Below, piece by piece: positions 15,469-24,134 of a stretch of DNA of 64,000 nucleotides. Position numbers and translations under genes: made by a program. This DNA comes from an uncultured Lachnospiraceae bacterium (GTDB lineage Bacteria; Bacillota; Clostridia; Lachnospirales; Lachnospiraceae), in assembly GCA_947575805.1 (NCBI GenBank), contig CANPOY010000003.1:1-64000 (forward strand), written 5' to 3'. The notes under the pieces are model-generated. The model made no database searches. It saw only the letters and a list, made by a program, of their open reading frames with translations, and was not told where the DNA came from. Every line of letters starts with the position of its first letter. The first letter of the stretch is position 1.

Positions 15469-16953
15469 TTAAGCCGCCTTTGTCTTTCCGGCATGGAGCA
15501 AAGGCAGCTGCTTCCATTGTCCGGAGCGGTAGCGGAAAGCAATGAGGGCGGAGCGAAGAATCTGGTCCGTAGTGATGGCAAGCCACGCGCCGGACAGTCC
15601 CATATGGAATCCCCGCACGGCCAGGATGGCCAGGCCAGGGCGGAGCAGCAGTACGGTGTAAAAGGTCAGTTTTGCCACGAATTTCGTGTCCCCGGCCCCC
15701 CTGAGGGCGCCGGCCACGATAAACTGAGAAGACTGGAAGGGCTGTATGAAAGCCACGATCCAGAGAATTTCCACACAGATGGAGATACAGGTGGCATCCT
15801 TGGTATAGAGGCCTGAAAGAGGCTGTCCGAAAAGGACAAATGCCAGACCCATGAGGATGGCGATTGACATGCCGCAGCGCCTGCAGCGGGTGGTGTAGGC
15901 CTGGGCCATATCAGGTCTTCGCCGCCCCAGGCTTTGCCCCATGAGGGAAGTGGCGGAGATGGAGAATACCTGCCCGTTCATCATGGTCAGGGACTGGATG
16001 TTCATGCAGACCTGGTGGGCGGCGAACTCCACAGTTCCCAGGGATGCAACGGTTTTGGAGAAGATCAGGGTGCCGATGCGCATCATGAACTGCTCCAGTG
16101 CGGCAGGAAGGCCGATGCGGGCGATCTCCGTTATCTCCTGCCGGGAGGGCCGGAAATCGTCCTTAAGACTCATATGTAAATAGCACTTTTTCCTGGATAC
16201 TGCCCACATAGCCAGACCGCAGGCAAGTACCTGGCTGATGGCTGTGGCCAGAGAAGCGCCGGCCACTTCCATCCTGGGGAAACCGTAATGCCCGTAGATC
16301 AGCAGGTAATTCAGGACGATATTGGACAGGTTGGCCGCGGAATTATAGTACATGGCCGTACGGGAATCGCCGACGCCCCGCAGTACGGCGGTAAGAGTGG
16401 AAGTCAGGGAGAAAAAGAGGAAACTGGCCATCTGAATCTGAAGGTAAGCAGTTCCCGCATCCATAATCTGCTGTGTTTCTGCCCCCATAAAGCGAACCAT
16501 GGGACCTGCGGTGAGCAGTCCCAGAACAGAGAGGAACGCACCCATCAGAAGATTGACGGTTACGGCCTGGCGGGCGTACTTTCGGGCGGCATCCTGTGTG
16601 CCGGCGCCCTTTGCCTGTGCCACCAGGGCAGTGGCACCCACATTCATGGACATGACCATGGTCATCAGCAGGAACTTGGGCTGTGTGGTAAGGCCGACGG
16701 ACGTGATGGCCCAGGTGTCGGAGTCAAGTCCGCCCACCATCATCAGATCCACCATGGAAACCAGGGAGGAAAGCATCAGCTCCACGCTGGCGGGCAGTGC
16801 GATCCGCAGTATATCCCCGTAAACATCCCGGGAGGATACGCCCTCCGGAAGGCCGGGAGAAATCTTCTGTACCTTCAGGTCTTCGTCGGTGCCGGGGGCC
16901 AGTAGTTCCAGTGTGTTTTTTGCAGCCGGTTTCTCTTTGTCTGTTTTTTTCAT
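15469..16953 (-). CDS. MATE-family exporter
   Basis: The protein has 494 residues, twelve hydrophobic segments and two homologous halves (each starting with an ALPA-type helix), the MATE pattern for cation-coupled export of organic cations or small metabolites. The start at 16953 follows an AAAGGA site; the longer open frame (to 16989) has none. The N-terminal 45 residues are a hydrophilic tail before the first helix, slightly longer than usual. The two serine hydrolases downstream suggest that the exported or detoxified compound may be an ester or amide; this is inference from context only. Confidence 0.9.
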   Translation of the reverse strand: MKKTDKEKPAAKNTLELLAPGTDEDLKVQKISPGLPEGVSSRDVYGDILRIALPASVELMLSSLVSMVDLMMVGGLDSDTWAITSVGLTTQPKFLLMTMVMSMNVGATALVAQAKGAGTQDAARKYARQAVTVNLLMGAFLSVLGLLTAGPMVRFMGAETQQIMDAGTAYLQIQMASFLFFSLTSTLTAVLRGVGDSRTAMYYNSAANLSNIVLNYLLIYGHYGFPRMEVAGASLATAISQVLACGLAMWAVSRKKCYLHMSLKDDFRPSRQEITEIARIGLPAALEQFMMRIGTLIFSKTVASLGTVEFAAHQVCMNIQSLTMMNGQVFSISATSLMGQSLGRRRPDMAQAYTTRCRRCGMSIAILMGLAFVLFGQPLSGLYTKDATCISICVEILWIVAFIQPFQSSQFIVAGALRGAGDTKFVAKLTFYTVLLLRPGLAILAVRGFHMGLSGAWLAITTDQILRSALIAFRYRSGQWKQLPLLHAGKTKAA

Positions 16954-16980
16954 AAGCAAATTCCTTTCCTCTGTTCTGTA

Positions 16981-17009
16981 TCTTAACATAGAAGAATCCG
17001 CTCTGTCAA
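16981..17009 (-). promoter_or_regulatory. Promoter of the MATE-hydrolase operon
   Basis: Minus strand TTGACA (17009-17004), 17-base spacer, TTAAGA (16986-16981). It is 28 bases upstream of the MATE start codon. Confidence 0.7.
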
Positions 17010-17021
17010 TAAAAACTATAA

Positions 17022-17030
17022 CGAATTAGC
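17022..17030 (+). promoter_or_regulatory. CGAATTAGC motif, possible operator half-site
   Basis: This is one of four related motifs near the xylan locus (others at 17176, 19033 and 24059). It lies between the divergent MATE and esterase genes. Confidence 0.3.
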
Positions 17031-17132
17031 AAATCAATATTATTTGTGATTCACCTGAAAATATGTGATAAATAGGATTATTAAAGAAAAAAAGTGCTAA
17101 AATACAGGACTTCGTTTTTTACACAATGTACA

Positions 17133-17162
17133 TTGACAAAACCAACAAAAATAGAGTACGCT
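17133..17162 (+). promoter_or_regulatory. Possible promoter of the first xylan-locus esterase
   Basis: A perfect TTGACA (17133-17138) is followed after 18 bases by a poor -10 (TACGCT, 17157-17162). A partial palindrome lies directly downstream. Confidence 0.45.
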
Positions 17163-17164
17163 TA

Positions 17165-17188
17165 GTGTGCAATAACGATTTAGCAAAC
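17165..17188 (+). promoter_or_regulatory. Imperfect palindrome, candidate LacI-type operator
   Basis: Arms GTGTGCAATA and TTTAGCAAAC (7 of 10 pairs) surround ACGA. It contains the recurring CGATTTAGC motif and sits right after the possible promoter, where a repressor would block transcription. The LacI protein encoded at 22932 is the obvious candidate. Confidence 0.45.
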
Positions 17189-17255
17189 TGGCCGGATTTA
17201 CAGGAAAACAATAGAAAACCGGATCAGGAAAGAAAGCGTGCATGGAGGGGTAAAA

Positions 17256-18989
17256 ATGGGACTTGTGTACAAGGAACTGAAAGACATAGGCAGAAGCATG
17301 TATCTGTATTTTCCGAATCAGGAAAGACGCACTGCATTTAAGCGCAGTTTGATCACTGTGCTTCGGGACGGGGAGGATGAGGCCTCTGTGCGGGAGCTTC
17401 TGGAAGGGCAGGGCCTGGGTAAACTGGCGGAGGAGAAGGAAGTGATCCTGTCCTTTCCGAATCCCGGCAAGGGCGGTTGGAACTTCGGACTGGAAGAGGG
17501 GGAGGACGATGTGGCTGCTTTCCGCCGATTCCAGGATGCCTGCAGCCGGGAAACCGAGGAGCCTCTGCAATGCCATCCCAGCGGAATTCCCACCCATGAG
17601 GCCATGATGAGCGTGTGGCATCCCATGAACGATACCAGATATGTGATCGGGCTGGGCAGCGGCGCTTCCATGGCCTGTACTCTGGCGGCCTGTGCGCCGG
17701 GGGGACTTGCGGGAATACTGGCGGTCGGCGGCCATTTGAGCCAGGCGGCCAGGAAAAGAGCCCGCTGGGCTCCCGTGGCGGCTTATCTGGCGGGTTGCAG
17801 TCCGGAGACGCTGAACTATTTCCGGGTGGTGAACGAAGCTGCCCCTGCCGGAGAAGAAGAGGGGACGGCGGTCTTTTCCGATCCGAAGAATCCTGCCAGG
17901 CGGGTTCTTTTTGAGGAAGGGAAAAGAGAGACCGGGGAGCTGGCAGCGGATGCCTGGAAGCTGCTTTTTTCCAGGGTGAGGCGCCCTGACACGGATACCT
18001 GGGGAGATATGGAGCCCCGGATGGACTTCAGGGAAGCGAGTTTTGAGATCTTTCTGGAGGATACCCGGCTGGAAGAGCCGGTGAGGACGCCCCACACATG
18101 GTTTACCAGTGTGCCGAAGCAGGTGAAAAACCATCCGGAGCGGAAGGTGCCGTTGATGCTGTTTTTCCACGGGGCTTCGGATAATCCGGCGGAGGCGGCG
18201 GAGATGAGTAAATTCCATGAGCTGGGAGAGAGGGAGGGCTTTATCACGGTCTATCCCTGGGGAACCAACAGGACCCAGTGGAACAGCTCCCTGGAGGATC
18301 CGGAGGCGGCAGACGATGTGGGCTTTGCGATAGCCCTTATTGATTATATGATTGCCAATTATCCGGTGGATCCTCAGCGGGTCTATCTCTCCGGCTTCAG
18401 CAACGGTGCCGCCCATGCCCAGGTGGTGGCACTGCTGCACCCGGACAGGATCGCGGCCATCTGCCATATTGATTCCAATTGGCCCGGAAAACGCGTGGGC
18501 CCCAGCGAAGTGGATTACCGGGACGTGGTTCCCTTCCGCCTGGCCATGGAGAAGAAGGAGGAGTACGACTATCTCATGCCGGTATGGTATACCTACGGAA
18601 GCAGGGAGCCCTCTTATCCGGTCTACGCCAAATCCACCCAGCAGCACCAGTATGATTTCTGGAAGGCTTATAATCATATTCCGGTGGAAGAGACTCCTTC
18701 CGCGGAAGAACCGGATGTCTGCGGCTGCGGCGTACCGGGACAGGTGCAGGAGCGGCTGCGTCCGTCGGAGAGACATCCCGGGCATTATTACGATGTGCAG
18801 CGGTTTTATACGGCGGACGGGAGACATCTGAATTTGTACAATTATGTGGTTATGCACGAAAAGGGACATGACATAGCGCAGATGGATCCGGTGCTGGGAT
18901 GGGAGTATGTAAAGCAGTTCCGGCGCAATCCCGACGGCAGTCTTGGATTTACTGAAGAGGACGGCCAAATGGAAAATTGTAGAAAATAG
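17256..18989 (+). CDS. Two-part alpha/beta-hydrolase esterase of the xylan locus
   Basis: The 577-residue cytoplasmic protein ends in a PHB-depolymerase/feruloyl-esterase-like domain (about 265-577): oxyanion region LMLFFHGASDN, nucleophile elbow G-F-S-N-G with Ser382, and a late HEKGH that probably supplies the histidine. The N-terminal 250 residues contain a similar-looking elbow, G-L-G-S-G (132-136), with Gly in the nucleophile position, suggesting a dead second hydrolase domain. ATG 17256 has a GGAGGGG site; ATG 17238 is less good. It opens the rightward xylan locus and may remove acetyl or feruloyl groups from imported oligosaccharides. Confidence 0.75.
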   Translation: MGLVYKELKDIGRSMYLYFPNQERRTAFKRSLITVLRDGEDEASVRELLEGQGLGKLAEEKEVILSFPNPGKGGWNFGLEEGEDDVAAFRRFQDACSRETEEPLQCHPSGIPTHEAMMSVWHPMNDTRYVIGLGSGASMACTLAACAPGGLAGILAVGGHLSQAARKRARWAPVAAYLAGCSPETLNYFRVVNEAAPAGEEEGTAVFSDPKNPARRVLFEEGKRETGELAADAWKLLFSRVRRPDTDTWGDMEPRMDFREASFEIFLEDTRLEEPVRTPHTWFTSVPKQVKNHPERKVPLMLFFHGASDNPAEAAEMSKFHELGEREGFITVYPWGTNRTQWNSSLEDPEAADDVGFAIALIDYMIANYPVDPQRVYLSGFSNGAAHAQVVALLHPDRIAAICHIDSNWPGKRVGPSEVDYRDVVPFRLAMEKKEEYDYLMPVWYTYGSREPSYPVYAKSTQQHQYDFWKAYNHIPVEETPSAEEPDVCGCGVPGQVQERLRPSERHPGHYYDVQRFYTADGRHLNLYNYVVMHEKGHDIAQMDPVLGWEYVKQFRRNPDGSLGFTEEDGQMENCRK

Positions 18990-19019
18990 CCAAAAATGTT
19001 AAAATAATCGAATTTGCTA

Positions 19020-19049
19020 TTGACAGCTACAACGAATTAGTAGTATTGT
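19020..19049 (+). promoter_or_regulatory. Promoter of the xylo-oligosaccharide importer
   Basis: Perfect TTGACA (19020-19025), 18-base spacer and TATTGT (19044-19049). It is completely overlapped by the palindrome 19024-19054. Confidence 0.6.
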
Positions 19050-19054
19050 AGCTG
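19024..19054 (+). promoter_or_regulatory. Palindromic operator over the importer promoter
   Basis: Perfect 9-bp arms (CAGCTACAA, 19024-19032; TTGTAGCTG, 19046-19054) with a 13-base centre span the -35 to -10 region. The centre carries CGAATTAGT, related to motifs at 17022, 17176 and 24059. The position fits a repressor; which one is not shown. Confidence 0.6.
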
Positions 19055-19111
19055 TAGGAGATGTTATCGAAAGTAAACAAAGATATACGAGGTTTCGGGA
19101 GGAAGACAGGT

Positions 19112-20026
19112 ATGATAAACAACAAAAAGAAACTAAGGTCTTACAGAGAGTTCCTCTACATACTGCCCTTTCTTATCCTGGTGGCAGTGTTTTCGTATTA
19201 TCCGCTTTATGGATGGATATATGCCTTTTTCGATTACCGTCCCCCCAGACCTTTTTCCTTTGAGGATTTCCAGGGGCTCAAGTGGTTTAAGTATCTGGTG
19301 GACAATCCGGTTCGGCTGAACCAGACGCTGAGCGTGATAAGGAATACCTTCGTCATGAGCGGCCTGGCCATATTGACATCCTGGCTTCCTATGGTATTTG
19401 CCATTTTTCTCAATGAGATCAAGTGCATGCCTTTCCGGAAGGCAGTTCAGACCATTACCACACTGCCTAACTTTGTGAGCTGGGTACTGGTATTCTCCGT
19501 GGCGTACAATCTGTTTTCCAGCAGCGGCATGGTCAACAGCCTGCTGATGAAAATGGGGGTCCTGGAACGGCCGGTTCTCTTTCTGCAGTCGTCGGAGCAT
19601 GTTTGGGGAAGCATGTGGCTGTGGAGCACCTGGAAGAGCCTGGGATGGTCGGCGATCATGTATATTGCGGCCATATCGGGAATTGACGAGGAGCTGTTCG
19701 AGGCGGCAAGGGTGGATGGCGCTACCAGGATGCAGCTGATTTGGCACATCACCATCCCCAGTATCCTGCCTACATACATGGTGCTGCTGATGCTGAGCAT
19801 CTCCAATTTCCTCTCCAACGGGATGGAACAGTATTTTGTATTCCAGAATGCTTTTAATAAAGAGTCAATTCAGGTACTGGATCTGTACGTCTATAATCTG
19901 GCTATGGGGAGCGGCAGCTATTCCGTTGCCACGGCGCTGAGTATGTTAAAGAGCGTGATCAGTGTGATACTGCTGTGTGTGGCCAATAAACTGTCGAAGC
20001 TGATCCGCGGTGAAAGCTTTATGTAG
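19112..20026 (+). CDS. ABC transporter permease, LplB type
   Basis: The 304-residue membrane protein is of the LplB/YteP class used for import of plant cell-wall oligosaccharides. Its EAA loop reads LFEAARVDGATRMQLIWHIT. The start at 19112 has a GGAGGA site seven bases away; the more upstream ATG 19061 has its AGGAG directly abutting the codon and is unlikely. Six hydrophobic segments are visible. It is followed after 12 bases by its YtcP-type partner and then the binding lipoprotein; no ATPase gene is in the cluster. It probably moves decorated xylo-oligosaccharides. Confidence 0.92.
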   Translation: MINNKKKLRSYREFLYILPFLILVAVFSYYPLYGWIYAFFDYRPPRPFSFEDFQGLKWFKYLVDNPVRLNQTLSVIRNTFVMSGLAILTSWLPMVFAIFLNEIKCMPFRKAVQTITTLPNFVSWVLVFSVAYNLFSSSGMVNSLLMKMGVLERPVLFLQSSEHVWGSMWLWSTWKSLGWSAIMYIAAISGIDEELFEAARVDGATRMQLIWHITIPSILPTYMVLLMLSISNFLSNGMEQYFVFQNAFNKESIQVLDLYVYNLAMGSGSYSVATALSMLKSVISVILLCVANKLSKLIRGESFM

Positions 20027-20038
20027 GAGGAAGCCTGT

Positions 20039-20962
20039 ATGAAAGAGAAGAGTAAGAAAGTCAGGATGAAGCGCAGTGCGGGTGATTATGCCATAAGTGT
20101 GACTACCTACGTGGTGTTTGCACTGTTCGCGCTGGTCTGTGCGTATCCTTTTTATTACATATTCATCAATACCATCAGTGCCAACGATCTGAGCGAAAGA
20201 GGCAAGATTCTCTTTTGGCCCCAGGCAGTGCACTTTAGCAATTACTCCAGTGTGGTAAAGATTCCGGGGCTATTACAGGCCGCTAAAATATCGGTGGGCA
20301 GAACTCTGATCGGAACCGTGCTGACGGTTCTGCTGGCAGGCTTCCTGGGATATATGTTCACCAGAGAGACCATGTGGAAACGCAAATTTTGGTATCGCTT
20401 CATTATACTGACCATGTACTTTAACGCGGGAATCATTCCCTGGTATATCACTATGCGGAACCTTCACCTGATCAATAACTTTTGGGCCTATGTGCTGCCT
20501 ACGCTGGTGTCGCCGTTCAACATTATCCTGGTGAAAACCTATGTGGAGTCCACGCCCAGGGAGCTGCAGGATGCGGCGGAGATTGACGGAGCGGGAACCA
20601 TGCGGATCTTTATCTCGGTGGTGCTGCCGATTATCAAGCCGATTCTGGCCACGGTGGCTATCTTTACCGCCGTGGGACAATGGAATTCTTTCCAGGATAC
20701 ATTGCTGCTGATGTCAAAGACAGAGCTTCATACCCTGCAGTTCGTCCTGTACCGGTATATCAACCAGGCCAGCTCCCTGGCCTCGCTCCTGACATCCAAC
20801 GCGGGCAGTGAAGCTATACAGCAGGCCTTGGCTACGGCCCAAACAGCCACCAGCGTCAGGATGACGGTGACTATTATTGTGGTAACGCCGATCTTGTTGG
20901 TATATCCCTTCTTCCAACGGTTCTTTGTGAAGGGCATTATGATCGGTGCGGTAAAAGGGTAG
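20039..20962 (+). CDS. ABC transporter permease, YtcP type
   Basis: The 307-residue membrane protein is the partner of the LplB-type permease. It has the conserved start of the family (first helix near 18-40, then NTISANDLSERG) and an EAA loop ELQDAAEIDGAGTMRIFISV. The AGGAGG site precedes ATG 20039. The family works with a large lipoprotein, as encoded next, and usually borrows a general MsmX-type ATPase. Confidence 0.92.
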   Translation: MKEKSKKVRMKRSAGDYAISVTTYVVFALFALVCAYPFYYIFINTISANDLSERGKILFWPQAVHFSNYSSVVKIPGLLQAAKISVGRTLIGTVLTVLLAGFLGYMFTRETMWKRKFWYRFIILTMYFNAGIIPWYITMRNLHLINNFWAYVLPTLVSPFNIILVKTYVESTPRELQDAAEIDGAGTMRIFISVVLPIIKPILATVAIFTAVGQWNSFQDTLLLMSKTELHTLQFVLYRYINQASSLASLLTSNAGSEAIQQALATAQTATSVRMTVTIIVVTPILLVYPFFQRFFVKGIMIGAVKG

Positions 20963-21001
20963 TAATGTTATCAACATAAAAACTAAATTTAAGGAGGAGT
21001 T

Positions 21002-22753
21002 ATGATGAAGTGGAAAAAGACAGTTGCATTAGGTTTGGCTGCTGTTATGGCTCTGTCCGTTACGGGCTGCGGCGGCAAGGAGACAGAGGGACAAGGTTCC
21101 GGGGAAAGCAGCACCGGAGGCGGTGAGAGCACTGCCCCGGAAGGCGGATATGCGGAGTCGGACAGGATCACCGTTGAGGTGTATGACGTGGCTGCAAATT
21201 ACCACGGCATCCAGAGCGGATGGTTTGCCAAGCTGGTGGGAGAGAGATTCGGCCTGGAGCTGAGCATTCTGGCGCCCCAGGTATCCGGTGATGACAGCCT
21301 CTATCAAACCAGGTGCAGCAACAACAATCTGGGCGATATTATTTTGCTGGACAATACGGACTTTATCGACTGTATTGACGCGGGACTGATCAAGGACATC
21401 AGCGATTCGATATACAATTACGAGAATCTGGCGGTGTTTAAAACGCAGATCGACGCATGGAACACCCAGGTGGGAGACGGTTCCAAACTTTACGGGATTC
21501 CCACAGAGATGACCAATACTTCCCCGGATACCTATTCGGAAAATATTCCGTTCTCTTCAGTGTGCCTGCCCTGGGATTACTATCAGGAGCTGGGAGCGCC
21601 GGAGATTAAGAATCTGGATGACCTTCTGGATGTCCTGGAGCAGATGCAGAAGAACCACCCCACCAACAAGGACGGCGATTCCGCTTATGCGATTTCCCTG
21701 TGGAAGGACTGGGACGGTTTCGGGATGGAGAATATCCTGCAGACTTGTAAGTGGTACGGCCAGGAGGGCAGGGATTCCGTTCTTCTGGGCAATGACAACA
21801 GTGTCATGTCTATCATCGACGAAAACGGCGCATATTATAAAATGCTGAATTTCTTCTTCGAAGCGAACCAGAGGGGTCTGGTGGATCCGGATTCCCCTGA
21901 CCAGAACTGGCAGATCACAGACGAGCAGAAGCTTCGTGCTTACAGGAAATATCTGCTCTGGTACAACTGGGAAATGAATCTGGCCGGCATTAAGCTGACT
22001 GACGAAGAAAAGCAAAGCGGTGTGGGATTTGTGACCGTTCCCGTCAGCGATATGAACATTTATCAGGTGGCAGATTCCTATTACGGATCGGGCCGTGTAT
22101 GGGGCCTGGGCGCCGGCGTGGACGGCGAGAAAGAAAAGAGAATCATGGCTTTTCTGAACTGGCTGGCCGGTTCTGAGGGTAATACCACCATGTGGTGCGG
22201 ACTGGAAGGCATTAACTATGTGGAAGAGAACGGACGCTTCGTACAGACAGAGGATGCCAACAAATATATGCTGGGCGAAATTGCGATGCCTGACGAGTGG
22301 GGCGGCGGAAGCTTTGCAGACGGCAATCAGAAGCTGAACCAGTACATAGTGTCCTCCATGGCCATCAATCCCAGGACGAACGAGCCCTACAGCTTTGGCT
22401 ACTGGTCCTCCCAGCAGGAGAAGCCCAAGGATAAGAGATGGGTGGACTGGACGGAAAAGTACGGCAAAGACAAGCAGACCGATTATTATCTGGAAAAGAA
22501 CCTGATGAAGGTAGTGGCTAACGTGAATGTAGTTCTGGACAGTGATACCACGGATATTGCCCTGATCAGAAGCCAGTGTGGAACTGAGCTGAAGGATGCT
22601 TCCTGGAGAATGATCATGGCCAAGGACAAGGATGAGTTTGACCGGATGTGGAAAGAGACCAAAGATAAGATGATCGGCCTTGGATTTGAAGAACTCTATG
22701 AGTTTGACTGCCAGAAGTACCAGAAAATCATCGATGTCAGAAAAGGAAATTAA
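21002..22753 (+). CDS. Oligosaccharide-binding lipoprotein, LplA type
   Basis: The 583-residue extracellular lipoprotein has the lipobox SVTGC followed by a Gly/Ser/Glu-rich linker. Its size and the WYNWEMN and WLAGSEGN phrases fit the large LplA-like binding proteins that pair with LplB/YtcP permeases. Two start codons (21002 and 21005) follow AAGGAGGAG; the second has the better spacing. It is the third gene of the importer operon. In this locus the ligand is likely an arabinoxylan-derived oligosaccharide, inferred only from neighbouring enzymes. Confidence 0.9.
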   Translation: MMKWKKTVALGLAAVMALSVTGCGGKETEGQGSGESSTGGGESTAPEGGYAESDRITVEVYDVAANYHGIQSGWFAKLVGERFGLELSILAPQVSGDDSLYQTRCSNNNLGDIILLDNTDFIDCIDAGLIKDISDSIYNYENLAVFKTQIDAWNTQVGDGSKLYGIPTEMTNTSPDTYSENIPFSSVCLPWDYYQELGAPEIKNLDDLLDVLEQMQKNHPTNKDGDSAYAISLWKDWDGFGMENILQTCKWYGQEGRDSVLLGNDNSVMSIIDENGAYYKMLNFFFEANQRGLVDPDSPDQNWQITDEQKLRAYRKYLLWYNWEMNLAGIKLTDEEKQSGVGFVTVPVSDMNIYQVADSYYGSGRVWGLGAGVDGEKEKRIMAFLNWLAGSEGNTTMWCGLEGINYVEENGRFVQTEDANKYMLGEIAMPDEWGGGSFADGNQKLNQYIVSSMAINPRTNEPYSFGYWSSQQEKPKDKRWVDWTEKYGKDKQTDYYLEKNLMKVVANVNVVLDSDTTDIALIRSQCGTELKDASWRMIMAKDKDEFDRMWKETKDKMIGLGFEELYEFDCQKYQKIIDVRKGN

Positions 22754-22829
22754 AAATTGTGATTTACCTTAGATGCTGTGCTGCGGCAGGATTCCGCCTC
22801 ATTGTTCCATAAAAAACATAGCTTAGTCA

Positions 22830-22857
22830 TTGACAGATTAAAGGTGACAGGTATACA
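22830..22857 (+). promoter_or_regulatory. Promoter of the LacI-family gene
   Basis: Perfect TTGACA (22830-22835), 16-base spacer and TATACA (22852-22857), so the regulator is transcribed separately from the importer. Confidence 0.7.
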
Positions 22858-22931
22858 CTATATTACATGTGTAAGAGCATGTTTTGCGATTATAAGCGTG
22901 CGCTAGATATGCTGGATAAGGGGACCATGAC

Positions 22932-24002
22932 ATGGAAGAGAAAAAGACTGCCGGAGCACAGATCAAGGAAATCGCGAACAGGCTTGGAGTATCCCAGAGT
23001 ACTGTTTCCGTAGTTCTGGGGGGGAGAGGTGACAAGATACGGATCTCGAAAGAGACCCAGAAGAAAGTCATGGATATGGCCAGGGAACTGAATTACCGGC
23101 CCAATATCTATGCCCGCCGGCTGCGTCAGGGGTCGGAGGAAGTACCTTATGTAGTGGTTGTGTTCTGGAGAATCGACAATCTGAATTCACGGTTGGGCAG
23201 GTTTATCCACGGGTTTTATGAGGCTTCCGAGAAAAAGGAATGCAGGGTGGAGCTGATGGTACAGCCCTATAAGCCCGGAGAATTGATGCACCATGCGGAA
23301 ATGCTCTCCGGTAACCGGGTCAACGGAGCCATTATCAGCGGCCTGTCTTCCGAAGACCAGGAACAGTTGGAGGCAGGAACCTATTCTATCCCTATTATTC
23401 TTATCGGCAGGGAGAGCACGAAATTCCATTGTGTAATGATGGACAGCTATCAGACGGGAGAGCAGTGCATTGCCTGTATGGCTACTCCGGAGGTGAAAAC
23501 AGCGGCTTTCATCGGTTTTAACAATAACAGCCGTGCCGAGAGGAAGTTGGAGGCCGGCTTTATGGTGGGATGCAGGAGCCGGAGTATCCGGGTGAAGGAA
23601 GACTGGAATGTGTATCTGAAGTGCAGCAGTTATGAAAACGGTTACGGGGCGGCAAAGGAGGTGCTCTCTAAAATAGAGCTCCCCTCCGCTTGGCTCGTGG
23701 CTGACTGCAGGCTGGCCGGAGGCATCATGGATTGCTGTCGGGACAAAAATATCCGGGTTCCGGAGGAGGTCAGGATGATTTTCTTTGAGGAATCAGGGAT
23801 CCTGAAATACAACAGGCCTCCTCTTTCATCGGTTGACGTTCCATCCATGGAGATGGCGGAGACGGCCCTGGACATTGTGCTTCTGGCGTGCAGCAGTCCG
23901 ATTGACATACCTATCCGGAGGGAGCATCTGCCCCTTTACCGCATCAGGGAGAGCAGCGGGAGCTATGGGCTGGATGCGAAGGAAAGGGTACAAACTAAAT
24001 GA
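22932..24002 (+). CDS. LacI-family transcriptional regulator of the xylan locus
   Basis: The 356-residue DNA-binding protein has the LacI helix-turn-helix near the N-terminus (IKEIANRLGVSQSTVSVVLG) and hinge helix (YRPNIYARRLRQG). A periplasmic-binding-like sensor domain follows. It lies between the importer and the enzyme genes, has its own promoter (22830) and is followed by a terminator (24011). The candidate targets are the palindromes at 17165 and 19024 and the motif at 24059. LacI proteins usually release DNA when a pathway sugar binds; here that could be a xylo- or arabino-oligosaccharide. The target sites are inferred. Confidence 0.9.
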   Translation: MEEKKTAGAQIKEIANRLGVSQSTVSVVLGGRGDKIRISKETQKKVMDMARELNYRPNIYARRLRQGSEEVPYVVVVFWRIDNLNSRLGRFIHGFYEASEKKECRVELMVQPYKPGELMHHAEMLSGNRVNGAIISGLSSEDQEQLEAGTYSIPIILIGRESTKFHCVMMDSYQTGEQCIACMATPEVKTAAFIGFNNNSRAERKLEAGFMVGCRSRSIRVKEDWNVYLKCSSYENGYGAAKEVLSKIELPSAWLVADCRLAGGIMDCCRDKNIRVPEEVRMIFFEESGILKYNRPPLSSVDVPSMEMAETALDIVLLACSSPIDIPIRREHLPLYRIRESSGSYGLDAKERVQTK

Positions 24003-24010
24003 AAAGAAAT

Positions 24011-24050
24011 AGCGGCTTCCGGGATTTTTATTTCGGAACCGCTGTTTTTA
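24011..24050 (+). terminator. Terminator after the LacI gene
   Basis: An 11/10-base stem (24011-24021 with 24034-24043, one bulged C) is followed by GTTTTTAT. Transcription of the following enzyme genes must therefore start anew or read through. Confidence 0.8.
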
Positions 24051-24058
24051 TAAAATGA

Positions 24059-24067
24059 GCTAAAACG
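24059..24067 (-). promoter_or_regulatory. CGTTTTAGC motif before the enzyme genes
   Basis: This minus-strand motif is related to CGAWTTAGC sites at 17022, 17176 and 19033. It sits between the LacI terminator and the first glycosidase gene. No full palindrome and no convincing promoter were found here. Confidence 0.3.
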
Positions 24068-24134
24068 AAACAGCAAGAGGAAATGAGGGCGGGAACCGAT
24101 GTACTTCAACAAACAGGAACGGGAGGATTCAGGG

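Noticed and set aside
17097-18968. Long minus-strand open frame (623 codons) opposite the first esterase
   Set aside because: Antisense shadow of a well-supported esterase gene; the translated text is rich in His, Arg and Pro with no domain, and no ribosome binding site is present.
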